Assembly: GCA_020630575.1 (NCBI GenBank) | Contig: JAHDBD010000002.1 | Span: forward strand, 124,001-188,000 | Direction: 5' to 3' | DNA: 64,000 nucleotides | Source: Bernardetia sp. | GTDB taxonomy: Bacteria; Bacteroidota; Bacteroidia; Cytophagales; Bernardetiaceae | Shown here: positions 46,301-55,628 of the stretch, piece by piece | How the letters are laid out: each line of letters starts with the position of its first letter | Numbering within the stretch: the stretch's first letter is position 1 | Notes under the pieces: generated by a model | What the model was told of the DNA's origin: nothing | The model's database searches: none | Seen by the model: only the letters and a program-made list of their open reading frames with translations | Program-made: the position numbers and the translations under genes

Positions 46301-47261
46301 CTACTGAAAGATCATAAATAGCATTACTTTGTAATCCTGTTTTTTTATTTAAATGAAGCTTGATGTTTCCTTTTTGGTCGGTGATAAAGATACCATCAAT
46401 ATACGTTCCGATAGCAATATCTCCATTTGGTAAAGCTGTAACACAGTATGCTATTTTAGAAGCAAGATAATCTTGAGAAGCAAATGGAAAAGCTGTCAGC
46501 TTTTTGTCTTTTACTTTGAATGTCCCATTTGGAGGAGCAAAAAGTAAACTTTCATTTTCTGAAATAGAAATCATTCCATAAATTTTGGCTTGTCCAAAGG
46601 AAGAATCTGTTATGGGTTCTAAAACATTGTTTTCGTTTAGATATAAAAGTCCATTCTTATTTCCTTTAACATAAAAATTATCATTAACAAAGGAAGACCT
46701 TTTTAAGCCCCCTTCTACTTCTAAAGTAGTTGTTTTATCTGTTTTTGGATTATAGATAAAAAGGTAATGGTTTGTTCTTAGAATAACTCCTTTTTGCTTG
46801 CTATAAAATATTTCCCACACGTCACCAAATTCTCTTTTATCTTGTGGGATTTTATCTAAAAGTGACACAAAGTGCAATGTATGAGTAGAATCAGGTCTCA
46901 AAATGCCAAAATCATTTCTTGCTCCCACAAATACATCTCCTTCTTGATTGGTAGCTAAAGAACGAACAACTAAATTTTCATTAGGTATGTAGGTACGCCA
47001 ATTGCTTCCATCAAACTCCAGTACACCTCCACTATTAGCAAAATATAAAAATCCATTAGGAGCTTCCATAACTTGCCAGCTTTGTATAGCTGCATTATAC
47101 TCATTTACTGAATAGTTTTTGATAAAAGGCAAACCGATTGCATCACTACTATTTTCTTGAGTAAGCTGTTGAGAAAAAGCCGACTTAAAAATAAGTAGAA
47201 AAATTAAAGAATATAAATATGGCGTTTTGAAAACACTTTTAATAGTAAAAAAGGAATGCAT
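43356..47261 (-). CDS. Propeller-GAF-SpoIIE phosphatase
   Basis: The 1301-residue protein has a signal segment (about residues 1-31), a propeller sensor to about 720 with blades such as FDGSNWRTYIPNENLVVRSL and IYDLSVDRNGNLLVAGNDGI, and a Y_Y_Y domain (YRYKLDGLDDKWSVWSNKSQ) near 725-790. A membrane helix (WWAYLIYFVSFIILIWLVV) follows, then a coiled coil (TAEVMQQKEELEAQAQNL), a GAF domain at about 873-1020 and a SpoIIE/PP2C phosphatase (about 1037-1301) with SGDFYW, DCTGHGVPGAFMSM and QRDDITFMGIRI. It lacks a kinase or receiver domain. The architecture points to an extracytoplasmic sensor whose cytoplasmic phosphatase acts on an anti-sigma antagonist or STAS protein. It is the shorter of two adjacent paralogues. 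Confidence 0.9.
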   Translation of the reverse strand: MHSFFTIKSVFKTPYLYSLIFLLIFKSAFSQQLTQENSSDAIGLPFIKNYSVNEYNAAIQSWQVMEAPNGFLYFANSGGVLEFDGSNWRTYIPNENLVVRSLATNQEGDVFVGARNDFGILRPDSTHTLHFVSLLDKIPQDKREFGDVWEIFYSKQKGVILRTNHYLFIYNPKTDKTTTLEVEGGLKRSSFVNDNFYVKGNKNGLLYLNENNVLEPITDSSFGQAKIYGMISISENESLLFAPPNGTFKVKDKKLTAFPFASQDYLASKIAYCVTALPNGDIAIGTYIDGIFITDQKGNIKLHLNKKTGLQSNAIYDLSVDRNGNLLVAGNDGIDIVYLSIPYSYIGAAQNVEGFGLQLIYSPFYQRLYAGTTAGIYTQPFPQKLNQLHQDFTFLNGTEGFGLDALIEEKEVIFGGNFKLFSIKDTVATIIDAGLNNAVLIPIKNTGKYFIGRREGISIAKKNSEVIRNAKTKRDTTIVNWTVKPIANFESSAEDAVFYQDYFWLNSQKGVLKVKLSENYDSIITTKLYSVDEGLPHENENKVYFINQKLVVATQKGIYHYDEKQDRFIKEPLLEKFFEDGFINKLYQDKKGNIWYTTENETGVLWKKTDTIYEQQTNLLAPLVAVSIENINDFLPNKISFGTNNKFWILDTENKFNIEQKPTVFIRKIEFLGEKDSLLFGGAFSESASSVEKQTNPQQLELEFEFNALRFSFSSPYMIFEEHNKYRYKLDGLDDKWSVWSNKSQKEYTNLSEGNYKFRVQSKNIWNAISEETIYEFRILPPLYRTWWAYLIYFVSFIILIWLVVKLNTQRLERDKRNLENTITQRTAEVMQQKEELEAQAQNLLEANNSIQTQKQEIEKSYQNIKVLSEIGQKITTILNVEELTDTVYQNVNKLMSADAFGIGIFNESKKRLDFEGFREKGKVLPTHSDSVENNKKLSAQSFNNNKRIVINDLQNDFLDYFEAPVSEAEIGELPNSLVYLPLTSEGKIVGVLTVQSMDKNVYNELELSILDTLGAYTAIALDNIKAYQIIESKNKNITDSIRYAETIQKAVLRIDEELKNYFENYFVIFRAKDIVSGDFYWVRQTEKQIFVAVIDCTGHGVPGAFMSMLGNAFLNEAVNQKKLSDPAATLEWLDGEIKHSLLQDQNANADGMDVSLCVIDKLPIYDSNINKYRTKITYSGAKRPLVYVEPDASIETIKGDRRSIGGHVNEKTARKVANSPFTNQVVEVEKETMIYIFSDGFVDQSNPEGKKIGTSTLLSCISEISDFSVSEQKQKLTDLLDNHQLDTPQRDDITFMGIRI

Positions 47262-47397
47262 TAAAAGTTAGAAATATAATGAACAAATATTTTTCTGATA
47301 TTGATTAAGCAATATACCTATTTTTTTATTACAATCTAAATTCAATTTTCAATTAATCTAGAAGTCGCATTACCTGATTTTCATTTTAAGAAAAAAT

Positions 47398-50300
47398 TTA
47401 TATTCTTATTCCCATAAAAGTGATGTCATCCCGTTGTGGTGTGTCTCGTTGATGATTGTCTAATAAATCTGTTAGTTGTTGTTGCTGTTTTTGTGTAGAA
47501 AGAGAAGCCAAAGAAGAAAGCTGTTCTGTAAGCTTTGGTGTACCTAGTTTTATTCCCTCTGGGTTAGATTGGTCTGTAAATCCATCAGAAAAAAGATAAA
47601 GCATTGTTCCTTTTGGTAAAACTATTTCTTCATTTTCAAAGTCATTGTATTTTTTCTTTCTTACATAACCACCAATAGAACGTCTATTTCCTTTTACCAG
47701 TTTTAAATTATTGGAAGGCAATACATAAAAAAGAGGACGTTTTGCTCCACAATAAGTTATTTTGATATTTTCTTCTGCATTATTTTCTAACTGGTTTTTA
47801 TCGATAACACAAAGTGAAATATCCATTCCATCAGCATTCACTTTTTGTTCTTGCCTTAAAGAACTCTTTATTTCTTCATTGAGCCACTCTAAAATTGCAG
47901 CAGGGTTAGTTAAATGTTGTTGAGAAACAGCTTCATTGAGAAAAGCATGTCCAAGCATAGACATAAATGCCCCCGGAACTCCATGTCCTGTACAATCTAC
48001 CACAGCAACAAAGATTTTATGTTCTGTTTCTGTTTTTAGTTCTGTTGCCCAATAAAAATCTCCACTGACAATATCTTTAGGACGAAAAATAACAAAATGT
48101 TCTTCAAAATACTCTTCTAGCTCTTGTTCAATTGGCAAAACAGCTTGCTGAATAGTTTGAGCATAACGAATTGAATCAGTAATATTTGTATTTTTATCAG
48201 AAATAATTTGATATGCCTTTATATTATCTAAGGCAATAGCTGTATAAGCGCCCAAAGTATCTAACATATCTAACTCTATAGAAGAATATTTATGCTCTAT
48301 CATACTCTGAACTGTCAATACTCCAATTGTTTCTCCTTCTGAGTTTAAAGGTAGATATACCAAAGAATAAGGTAGTTTACCAATTTCTACCTCTTCTAAA
48401 TCTATATTAAAGTATTCTTTGTATTGTGATTGTGCATCTGTAATTACTAACCTCTCGTTATTTATTAAACTCCTCACAGATAGTTTAGTTGTATCCTCTA
48501 GATGGTCTGAATGAGCAGGTAGAGTTTCATTATTTTCTACGAAACCTTCAAACTCAATTTTTCTAGTTGCCTCATTTAAAATTCCAATACCAAAACCATC
48601 AGCAGGCATAAGTGTATTTACACTCTCATACACAGTTTGAATTAGTGTTTTTACATCAAGAATATTTGTTATTTTCTGTCCAATTTCACTAAGAACACGT
48701 ACATTTTGATACGATTTTTCAATTTCTTGTTTTTGCTCACTAATGGCAGTATTAGCAAGAGATAAATTTTCGGCCTGTAATTCTAACTCTTCTTTTTGAT
48801 TGTTGATAGCTGCGTTTGCTTGTGAAAGATTATCAGCTTGCATTTGTAGCTCTTCTTTTTGTTGAACAACCTCGGCTGTGCGTTCAGTAATTACTTTTTC
48901 TAACTTTTTCTTATCTCTTTCTAACCTTTTTGTATTGAGTTTTACGATTACCCAAACAAGTAAGACTGCCAAAATAACATAAATACTATAGGCTATTGGT
49001 GTTTTATAAAAAGGCGAACGAATTTCAAACTCGTAAAGTGTTTCTTCACTTTCTACTCCCCAAATTGTACGAGCTTGTACTCTAAATTTATATTTTTTAT
49101 CAGAAAGGTTAGTATATTCTTTTTGAGCTTTAGATGACCAAGATGACCATTTTTCATCTAATCCTTCTAGTTTATATCGATATTCTGTTTGCTCTGGAAA
49201 ACTCATCTCTGGACAGGCAAAAGAAAAACGCAGTGCATTAAAACGATAGTCTAATTTTAGTTGTTGATTCTTAGGTTGTAAATAAGTAACTAAGCTATCT
49301 TCTCCCAAAAATGAACCACCAAAAAGCAGTGAATCTGTTTCTCCTAAAAATTCTATTTTACGAACCTGTACAGTTGGCTTCTGATTAATCTCAAAATTTC
49401 GTTTTGAATCTATAAAAACAAATCCATCTCCTACACCTAAAACTAATTTCCCATCAGGAAGTGTTTTGTTTAGATTGATTTCACTATAAATAGATTGTAA
49501 GGCTGTAAAATCAGTTTGTTGCCTATATTTATTTCCTTGTTCTTTCCATAAAACGCCTCTTTCTCCACTGATTTCATACCAAATATTGTCCTCTTTATCT
49601 TCATAGAGACGAGATATATTTTTATCTTTAAAATAAGCATCAAAAAATTTATCTTTGACAAATGTGTCTTGTTTCTCATCATATTTTAATACTGTGTTTT
49701 CATTTACTACCACCAATTTATCTTGTATTCGATGGATGTTATTGCCCATTTCAGAAAATAAACCTTCCTCAGCAGTATATAATTTTGCTTCTAATAAACT
49801 ATCATAGTTATCAGAAAACGTCAAACGATAAACTCCTTTATTATTACTTTGAGTCCACCAATATCCTTTATATTGATTCAAAGAACGCACACTTTCATCA
49901 AAATTTGAGTACATTTTCTCTTCCCACTCTTGACCTTTTATATTACTAACTTTAGTAACAAGACTAATTCCTTTCGAAGGGATTACCAAAAAACGAGTTG
50001 TAGTTTCAATAGAAAGAGGTTTTATCGACCAAATAGCTTTTCGTATAATAGCAAATTTATTTGCTATTGTATCAATAATTTCAAATATTCCTAAACTATG
50101 TCCTTGATAAATTTTGTCATTATAAGAAGTTGAAGTTAGAGCATATCCTTCTGTTCCCTCAAGTAAAGAAAAATCTTTTTGTTTTCCATCTGTAGGGTTT
50201 GTTGTGATTGGATAATTGTTCTGATAAATTCCTAAAGTAGTTCCTAGATATAATTTATTGTGGATTTCTGAATACTCAACTGTTAGTCCTTTTCCTGCTG

Positions 50301-51378
50301 CTCCCTGTTTTTCACCAATAGTAGAGTAGGGAACACCTAGATAAACACAGGAGATTCCATTATCTGTAGCAAGCCACAAGTTATTTTTGTTATCTAAAAA
50401 CACATCGTAGATGGTGTTACTGTTTAAGATATTTTTTTTAGTTAAGTGTAGTTTTGTATTCCCATTCAAATCTGTAATAAAAACACCATTTCTTAGTGTG
50501 CCAATAGCAATTTCTTGAGAAGGAAGCATACTAGAAACATAGCCTCTAGCTTCATTGAGAGTAGATAAAGAAGCAAAGTCAATGCGTTTAGTATTTTTAT
50601 CTTTGACTTGAAAAACTCCTTCTGGACGAGTAAGTACAATTATACTATTATCATTATTTTTGGATACAACTCCATAGACATTATTTAATCCTATAGTTTG
50701 TTCTGAAAATGCTTCTAATTGATAGTTTTCATTTAATTTTAGTACTCCTTCTTCATCTTCCTTGACATAGAAATTATCATTCGCAAGAAAAGCTGTTCCA
50801 AATGTATTTTGGGGTTCAATAATTTTTATAAAAGTATCATTCTTATAAACTAAGACTTGTTCAGTTGTTCGAAAATAGACTTCTTGCTTATCTTCTTTGA
50901 TAAAAATCTGCCAGACATCATTAAAATTTCTTTTGTCTTCAGGAATTTTATTCATTAAGGAAACATAATGTAACGTATTTGTCGAATCAGGCTTAAGCAT
51001 TCCAAGTTCGCCTTTTGCTCCAACAAATATTTCTCCTTTTGCTGTTATGGCTAATGACTTTATCGTTGAATTATTAGTTACTCTATATTTACGCCAATTT
51101 TTGCCATCAAATTCTAGAACACCTTCATTATTTCCAACATAAATAAGTCCGTTTGGGCTTTGAGCAATTGCCCAGTTTTGAGAAGAACCATTATATTCTT
51201 CTGGTGAGAAATTATGCACTAAAGGAAAACCTATTTCAGGAACAAGAGTAGAAAATATTTGATTTTGAGTAGATTGAGCTACTGCATGTTTTTCTACTAT
51301 AAAAAATTGAATTAATACAAAAATAAAAAAACAAGATAAAAAACTATTTTCTTTGAAAATAGAGTAACTTTTCATCAT
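47398..51378 (-). CDS. Propeller-GAF-SpoIIE phosphatase, paralogue
   Basis: I start at ATG 51378 (MMKSYSIFKENSFL), since the earlier frame opens only with a TTG and adds residues without signal-peptide character. The product is 1326 residues with the same plan as the gene downstream: signal region, propeller, Y_Y_Y (YRYKLEGLDEKWSSWSSKAQ), membrane helix, coiled coil, GAF and SpoIIE (SGDFYW, DCTGHGVPGAFMSM, QRDDITFMGIRI). Its coiled coil has an extra duplicated unit (QKEELELQAENLSLANTAI) lacking in the other copy. The pair lies head-to-tail with a 136-base gap and likely arose by tandem duplication. Signals sensed and phosphatase targets are unknown. Confidence 0.9.
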   Translation of the reverse strand: MMKSYSIFKENSFLSCFFIFVLIQFFIVEKHAVAQSTQNQIFSTLVPEIGFPLVHNFSPEEYNGSSQNWAIAQSPNGLIYVGNNEGVLEFDGKNWRKYRVTNNSTIKSLAITAKGEIFVGAKGELGMLKPDSTNTLHYVSLMNKIPEDKRNFNDVWQIFIKEDKQEVYFRTTEQVLVYKNDTFIKIIEPQNTFGTAFLANDNFYVKEDEEGVLKLNENYQLEAFSEQTIGLNNVYGVVSKNNDNSIIVLTRPEGVFQVKDKNTKRIDFASLSTLNEARGYVSSMLPSQEIAIGTLRNGVFITDLNGNTKLHLTKKNILNSNTIYDVFLDNKNNLWLATDNGISCVYLGVPYSTIGEKQGAAGKGLTVEYSEIHNKLYLGTTLGIYQNNYPITTNPTDGKQKDFSLLEGTEGYALTSTSYNDKIYQGHSLGIFEIIDTIANKFAIIRKAIWSIKPLSIETTTRFLVIPSKGISLVTKVSNIKGQEWEEKMYSNFDESVRSLNQYKGYWWTQSNNKGVYRLTFSDNYDSLLEAKLYTAEEGLFSEMGNNIHRIQDKLVVVNENTVLKYDEKQDTFVKDKFFDAYFKDKNISRLYEDKEDNIWYEISGERGVLWKEQGNKYRQQTDFTALQSIYSEINLNKTLPDGKLVLGVGDGFVFIDSKRNFEINQKPTVQVRKIEFLGETDSLLFGGSFLGEDSLVTYLQPKNQQLKLDYRFNALRFSFACPEMSFPEQTEYRYKLEGLDEKWSSWSSKAQKEYTNLSDKKYKFRVQARTIWGVESEETLYEFEIRSPFYKTPIAYSIYVILAVLLVWVIVKLNTKRLERDKKKLEKVITERTAEVVQQKEELQMQADNLSQANAAINNQKEELELQAENLSLANTAISEQKQEIEKSYQNVRVLSEIGQKITNILDVKTLIQTVYESVNTLMPADGFGIGILNEATRKIEFEGFVENNETLPAHSDHLEDTTKLSVRSLINNERLVITDAQSQYKEYFNIDLEEVEIGKLPYSLVYLPLNSEGETIGVLTVQSMIEHKYSSIELDMLDTLGAYTAIALDNIKAYQIISDKNTNITDSIRYAQTIQQAVLPIEQELEEYFEEHFVIFRPKDIVSGDFYWATELKTETEHKIFVAVVDCTGHGVPGAFMSMLGHAFLNEAVSQQHLTNPAAILEWLNEEIKSSLRQEQKVNADGMDISLCVIDKNQLENNAEENIKITYCGAKRPLFYVLPSNNLKLVKGNRRSIGGYVRKKKYNDFENEEIVLPKGTMLYLFSDGFTDQSNPEGIKLGTPKLTEQLSSLASLSTQKQQQQLTDLLDNHQRDTPQRDDITFMGIRI

Positions 51379-51510
51379 ACAAAAAGAGGTTAAATAATAA
51401 AAGGTTTGCAAGTGAAATACAAAATGACTCAACAGTTATTCTGCTTTTTTAAGAGACTATACAATAATAACTTAAAAAAATTAAAAATTAAAAAATATTT
51501 CTTAATTTTT

Positions 51511-52284
51511 TTAATTTCTACTTTCTTCCAAAGCCTCTTTTATCCTTTTTTCAGTCTCAGCAATAAGCGAAGTAGAGCTATTTCCTTCTTCTAGCCATAT
51601 TTTCATGTCAATTGGTTCTAATACTTTCAAGAAAAAATTAATTCCAAAAGGAATTGGTTTGAAGCTATAGCGTTGCATTTTCCAAAAATTATCTATCACT
51701 ACAGGAACAACAATAGGGGGATTTTTTGCCATACTTTTAAACATCATTAGCATTCCTGCTGGTTTGAAATCCAATATATTTCCATCTCTAGAGCGTGTTC
51801 CTTCTGGAAAAATACAACCTGCATAATTATTTTCCTCTATGTACTTTGAAAATTGAGTCATGGCTGTCAGAGCCTGTTTTCTATCTTTTCTATCAATCAA
51901 AACAGAACCTCCATGACGTAAATTATAAGAAATTGCAGGCGTTCCGTATTCTAATTCTTTTTTACTCACAAATTTTGGATGGTATTTTCTGAATGTCCAC
52001 AAGATAGCAGGAACATCATAAATACTCTGATGATTCGAAACAATAATAATAGGTCTATCAGTTGGAAGGCTTGGCTGTTTCATATTTGGAAGCCTTGCCC
52101 CTACTGTTCTTAAGCCCTGCATAAGCCAAAAAACCATATAATCTACACTTTTTTTGTGTCCTTTGTATCCCCAAAGATTAAGAGAAATCACTTGTAAAAC
52201 GTGAAAAACACAAAGTGTAAGGTAAAAAACAACTATAAAAATAGATGTTGTAATCCAAGAAATGAGTTTGTGAAAGATATTCAT
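51511..52284 (-). CDS. plsC: 1-acyl-sn-glycerol-3-phosphate acyltransferase
   Basis: PlsC adds the second acyl chain to lysophosphatidic acid. The 257 residues start with a membrane helix (ISWITTSIFIVVFYLTLCVF), followed by the catalytic HX4D motif in VSNHQSIYDVPAIL (His at about 87), the FPEGTRSRDG glycerol-phosphate-binding motif and the VPVVIDNFWKMQRYSF segment. The order and spacing match the family. It precedes the propeller-GAF gene in the same direction but 133 bases separate them. Confidence 0.92.
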   Translation of the reverse strand: MNIFHKLISWITTSIFIVVFYLTLCVFHVLQVISLNLWGYKGHKKSVDYMVFWLMQGLRTVGARLPNMKQPSLPTDRPIIIVSNHQSIYDVPAILWTFRKYHPKFVSKKELEYGTPAISYNLRHGGSVLIDRKDRKQALTAMTQFSKYIEENNYAGCIFPEGTRSRDGNILDFKPAGMLMMFKSMAKNPPIVVPVVIDNFWKMQRYSFKPIPFGINFFLKVLEPIDMKIWLEEGNSSTSLIAETEKRIKEALEESRN

Positions 52285-52378
52285 TTTATGATAATTGAGT
52301 TTCTGATTGTGTGTTTTAGTAGTTTTTGATGCAAAGTTGCTTATTTTTTCTTGAAAAAACAGACTTTTTTTGAAAATG

Positions 52379-52428
52379 AAAAAACGCTACTTCAAATGTA
52401 TTGAAATAGCGTTTTTATTTTTTTGTAG
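52379..52428 (-). terminator. Terminator of the imelysin gene
   Basis: On the minus strand AAAAACGCTATTTCAA pairs with TTGAAGTAGCGTTTTTT over a short loop, ending in a T-run. It lies between the imelysin stop (52514) and plsC. Confidence 0.8.
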
Positions 52429-52431
52429 TTG

Positions 52432-52506
52432 GTGGAGACAACAACAATGACAGAGGGGATTATATATAAAGCAAAAATAGCCGTTGTAGGTGTCCTTACC
52501 GACGAC
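52432..52506. repeat. Dispersed hairpin-family element with insertion
   Basis: GTTGGTGGAGACAACAAC at the left and GCCGTTGTAGGTGTCC at the right are the two arms of the GTTGTTGGTGTC family, here separated by about 40 bases of unrelated sequence. The region lies just downstream of the imelysin gene. Confidence 0.4.
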
Positions 52507-52513
52507 TTACATA

Positions 52514-53617
52514 TCAATCACCATCACCACTATCATAGGTAATCGTAATTCCTAAAAGAGAAATCATTTCACTTTTAAAGAAACGAGTTAGTTTTTGCAT
52601 TTCTGTCAAAAGGTTATTTATAGCTGTGGGATTTGAGCTAATTTGAGTTTGTAAATCTTCATTTGGCAAAAGATTAATTGCTTTTTTTACTTCTTCTAAT
52701 TGTGTTTTGGTTTCCAAGACTACAGCTTCTCCTCCTTCTACACTCATTAAATATTCTTCAAAACCAATTCCATCTTGTCCATTCAATGATTTTCCGTACC
52801 AAATACGTTCAATATTCTCAAAATGAGCTTTCAAAAACAGAATTGATTCTTTGCTATAATAGGCTTCTACTAACTTTGGGTCAGCTTGTGTTTGTCCTGC
52901 TCGTCTTCCTAATGGCAAACCTAATTTGAAATTTTTGATACTCTCAAAACTTTTATTCCATTCATTAAATAAAATAGAAACGCCACTTCCTGCGTCTGTT
53001 CCTGTGTTGTTTGTAAAAGTTTCTTTATAGCCGTTTGTCCAAGAATCACTTACTTTTTTTACTTCAGTTTGAATGTTTTGAACTACTGCCAACAAATATT
53101 CTTTTCTATTTGGGTCTGTATATTTTTCTACTACACTTGTTTTATTTTCTTTATCAAAAAGCAAATATTCTACTCCCAAAAAGCCTCTTGAATCTCTATC
53201 AAAATTATTCAAAGATGAGTTTCCAGCAGCAATATAATTTTCAATTTTGGTTTCACTTACAGGAAAAGTTCCTACATTTTCCAACAATGAACCAAGCGTT
53301 CCTTGTGCTGCACCAAAATTATAAACATTAGCATCTTGAAAAGACAAATAAGCTGATTTCCAAGCAGTTTGAGCAGTCTCCAGTGTAGAAACTGATGGGT
53401 TTTGTGTAAAATCTTGAGTAGCCTCTACAAGTAAATTAGTATTACTTTCTAAGTTTTGATAGGAAGGAACAATCAAATTAGTAGCTATATTTTCTAATAA
53501 TTCTTTTCGGTCAAATTCCGTTTTTTTAGTTTCCGAATCACTTCCACACGACGAAAGCCAAAAAAAAGATAGAATTGTAAAGAAAATAAAATAGTATTTT
53601 AAAAAAATATTTTTCAT
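52514..53617 (-). CDS. Imelysin-family lipoprotein
   Basis: The 367-residue protein has a lipoprotein signal (FFWLSSCGSDSETKK, Cys at about residue 24) and an all-helical imelysin domain. Characteristic stretches are QTAWKSAYLSFQDANVYNFG and, in place of the peptidase-type GxHxxE motif, DSRGFLGVEYLLFDKEN, where the His is replaced and the Glu kept. A second helical half has GRRAGQTQADPKLVEAYYSKES and GQDGIGFEEYLMSVEGGEA. Imelysin-like proteins are periplasmic and often sit beside iron-uptake genes; no peptidase activity is proven for the Bacteroidota type. No partner such as a di-heme peroxidase lies next to it. Confidence 0.88.
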   Translation of the reverse strand: MKNIFLKYYFIFFTILSFFWLSSCGSDSETKKTEFDRKELLENIATNLIVPSYQNLESNTNLLVEATQDFTQNPSVSTLETAQTAWKSAYLSFQDANVYNFGAAQGTLGSLLENVGTFPVSETKIENYIAAGNSSLNNFDRDSRGFLGVEYLLFDKENKTSVVEKYTDPNRKEYLLAVVQNIQTEVKKVSDSWTNGYKETFTNNTGTDAGSGVSILFNEWNKSFESIKNFKLGLPLGRRAGQTQADPKLVEAYYSKESILFLKAHFENIERIWYGKSLNGQDGIGFEEYLMSVEGGEAVVLETKTQLEEVKKAINLLPNEDLQTQISSNPTAINNLLTEMQKLTRFFKSEMISLLGITITYDSGDGD

Positions 53618-53853
53618 AGATTTAGTTGTATATAAAAACAGTATAAGTTTTAAAAATTATTAAATAACAAACAACTCAAAAGGTTGTTTTTGCGTATATG
53701 ATAGAATTAGCCTAGTTCTGATTGGTGTTAAAATAAGAATTACATGATTACTATTTTTGTTTAGACTAATTTTAAATAACGTTTTAATTTTCGACAAAAG
53801 TACATTCTACGCCTTTATTTTGCAAATCTGTTTCAATTTTTTCATTCCAAAGT

Positions 53854-54735
53854 ATGTCCTACCACTCCCACAAATTAAGTTCAAATCACTCTCACATTAT
53901 AGAAAGAACTGACCCAATTACGGGCGATTGTGTCAAAGAAAATGATACAGTTGTTTTTTGTGCAGTCTGTAAATCTTGTTTTTTGGAAGATAGTTGGATT
54001 TATATGAATAAAAGGCATTGTGAGCAAAATCAAACGCTTAGTTCTGTTCCTGCTCTGCCCTCCAAACTTACTATTAAAAATAGAAGTGAAGAAATTATTG
54101 CACAACTGAAAAATAAGGGAGTAAATTTTACTATCGTTGTTGCTGTTATAATTCTATCTTTTTTATTTTCCTTTTTTGGTGTGGCTACGTCAAGCACTTT
54201 TTTCTCTTTTGATGTAAAAGCAACTTTGATTGCTTCGTTGCTTACGACAATAACTATAGGCATTTTATCTGCTGTTATAACAGTAACTAACAAATTCAAA
54301 AGTTTAATTGGAAGTAATAAAAATGATATACGCCTTTTTCGAAATCGAATAGAAATAGGAAAAGATAGTTTTTCTTGGAGTGACATAAAACAAATCAAGT
54401 ATCAAAGAGAAGTGTCAACATCAACCTATGAAATACATGGATCATTAGAAACAGAAATTACCTCTTATACTCCTTACCTATTGATTTATTTCAATAAAGG
54501 GAAATTTGTAAACTATCGTTTGCCTACTAACAGTTACAAACAGAGTAAATTATTTTTAGAAGGTTTAGCAAGAATTTCACACTTTACACAAGTCTTTTTT
54601 TATAGTGAAAACTATACAGAATTACGTACTATAAACCTAATTCAATCAAGTTGTGATGGAAATATACAAGTAGGTAAACCTAGAAAAGTAGTCAATAACA
54701 AAGGAATACCTGTATTTACTACATCAGATAGATAA
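53854..54735 (+). CDS. Cys-rich/2-TM/PH-like protein, copy 1
   Basis: The 293-residue protein starts MSYHSHKLSSNHSHIIERTD and has a Cys/His cluster (FCAVCKSCFLEDSWIYMN, then RHCEQNQTL) that reads like a zinc ribbon or RING-like site. Two membrane helices follow (FTIVVAVIILSFLFSFFGVA and LIASLLTTITIGILSAVITV). The cytoplasmic C-terminal part begins DIRLFRNRIEIGKDSFSWSD and continues with alternating strands like a PH-type domain, ending with FLEGLARISHFTQ. I do not recognise a named family. It is first of three adjacent paralogues in one orientation, with a fourth stub after them. Confidence 0.75.
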   Translation: MSYHSHKLSSNHSHIIERTDPITGDCVKENDTVVFCAVCKSCFLEDSWIYMNKRHCEQNQTLSSVPALPSKLTIKNRSEEIIAQLKNKGVNFTIVVAVIILSFLFSFFGVATSSTFFSFDVKATLIASLLTTITIGILSAVITVTNKFKSLIGSNKNDIRLFRNRIEIGKDSFSWSDIKQIKYQREVSTSTYEIHGSLETEITSYTPYLLIYFNKGKFVNYRLPTNSYKQSKLFLEGLARISHFTQVFFYSENYTELRTINLIQSSCDGNIQVGKPRKVVNNKGIPVFTTSDR

Positions 54736-54762
54736 AATTATTGTTATTTCAAAAAATCAAAA

Positions 54763-55593
54763 ATGCCCTACCACTCTCACATATTGAACTGCTCAACTCA
54801 TTCTCATATCATCGGCAGAACTGACCCAATTACGGGCGATTGTGTCAAAGAAAATGATACAGTTGTTTTTTGTGCTGCTTGTCATTCTTGCTTTTTGGAA
54901 GATAGTTGGAAATATATGAAGAGAAGGCATTGCGAGCAAAATCAAACGCTTGATGCTGTTCCTGCTTTGTCTCCTACAATTCTTGTCAGAAAGCGAAGTG
55001 AAAAATTGCTTACAATACTAAAGGAAAGTTCTGTTGAAAATTCTGATTATACTGTCTTTTCCTTTATTCTCGTAGCTGTGTGTCTGACTATCTTGTTTTG
55101 TATAATTTATCCCGACAAATTTATATTTTCTGTTTTATGGGGTGGTAGTATAAGTCTTGGATTATTTTTTATTACTCACGTTTTTTTTTCAAAAGACTCC
55201 ATCAATTTCTTAATGGGAAATATTAAAATAAAAGAAAATAAAAACATTTATCTTTTTGAAGATAGATTAGAGACACAAAAAGAAATCTTTTATTGGGGAG
55301 ATATAAAGCAAATTAAGTTTGAACGAAAAATGAGAAATTATAGATTAAACTCATTATCTACAATTCCAACTTTGTCTCTTTATTTTAAAGATGGAGACAG
55401 ACAAATTAAAACTCTTCCAACTAAAGATCATACACGCATTCATTTATTCTTAGAACAACTAGCCAAAATATCAAAATTTACAGAAGTATATTTATACAGT
55501 GAGCAATTACAAGAATATCAAACTATCAGACAAATCAAGAAAAATACGAAAGGAAATATTATTGTAGGAGAACCATACAAACTATATAGCTAA
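54763..55593 (+). CDS. Cys-rich/2-TM/PH-like protein, copy 2
   Basis: The 276-residue copy begins MPYHSHILNCSTHSHIIGRT. It keeps the Cys cluster (FCAACHSCFLEDSWKYMK, RHCEQNQTL) and a pair of membrane helices (FSFILVAVCLTILFCIIY and WGGSISLGLFFITHVFFS), then a PH-like region starting ENKNIYLFEDRLETQKEIFY and ending FLEQLAKISKFTEVYLYSEQ. The central membrane part has diverged far more than the ends, as expected if the N-terminal metal site and the C-terminal domain bear the conserved role. It lies 27 bases after copy 1. Confidence 0.75.
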   Translation: MPYHSHILNCSTHSHIIGRTDPITGDCVKENDTVVFCAACHSCFLEDSWKYMKRRHCEQNQTLDAVPALSPTILVRKRSEKLLTILKESSVENSDYTVFSFILVAVCLTILFCIIYPDKFIFSVLWGGSISLGLFFITHVFFSKDSINFLMGNIKIKENKNIYLFEDRLETQKEIFYWGDIKQIKFERKMRNYRLNSLSTIPTLSLYFKDGDRQIKTLPTKDHTRIHLFLEQLAKISKFTEVYLYSEQLQEYQTIRQIKKNTKGNIIVGEPYKLYS

Positions 55594-55628
55594 TTCGATT
55601 TTATCTTTCTTAATAAATTTTAAAGAAA

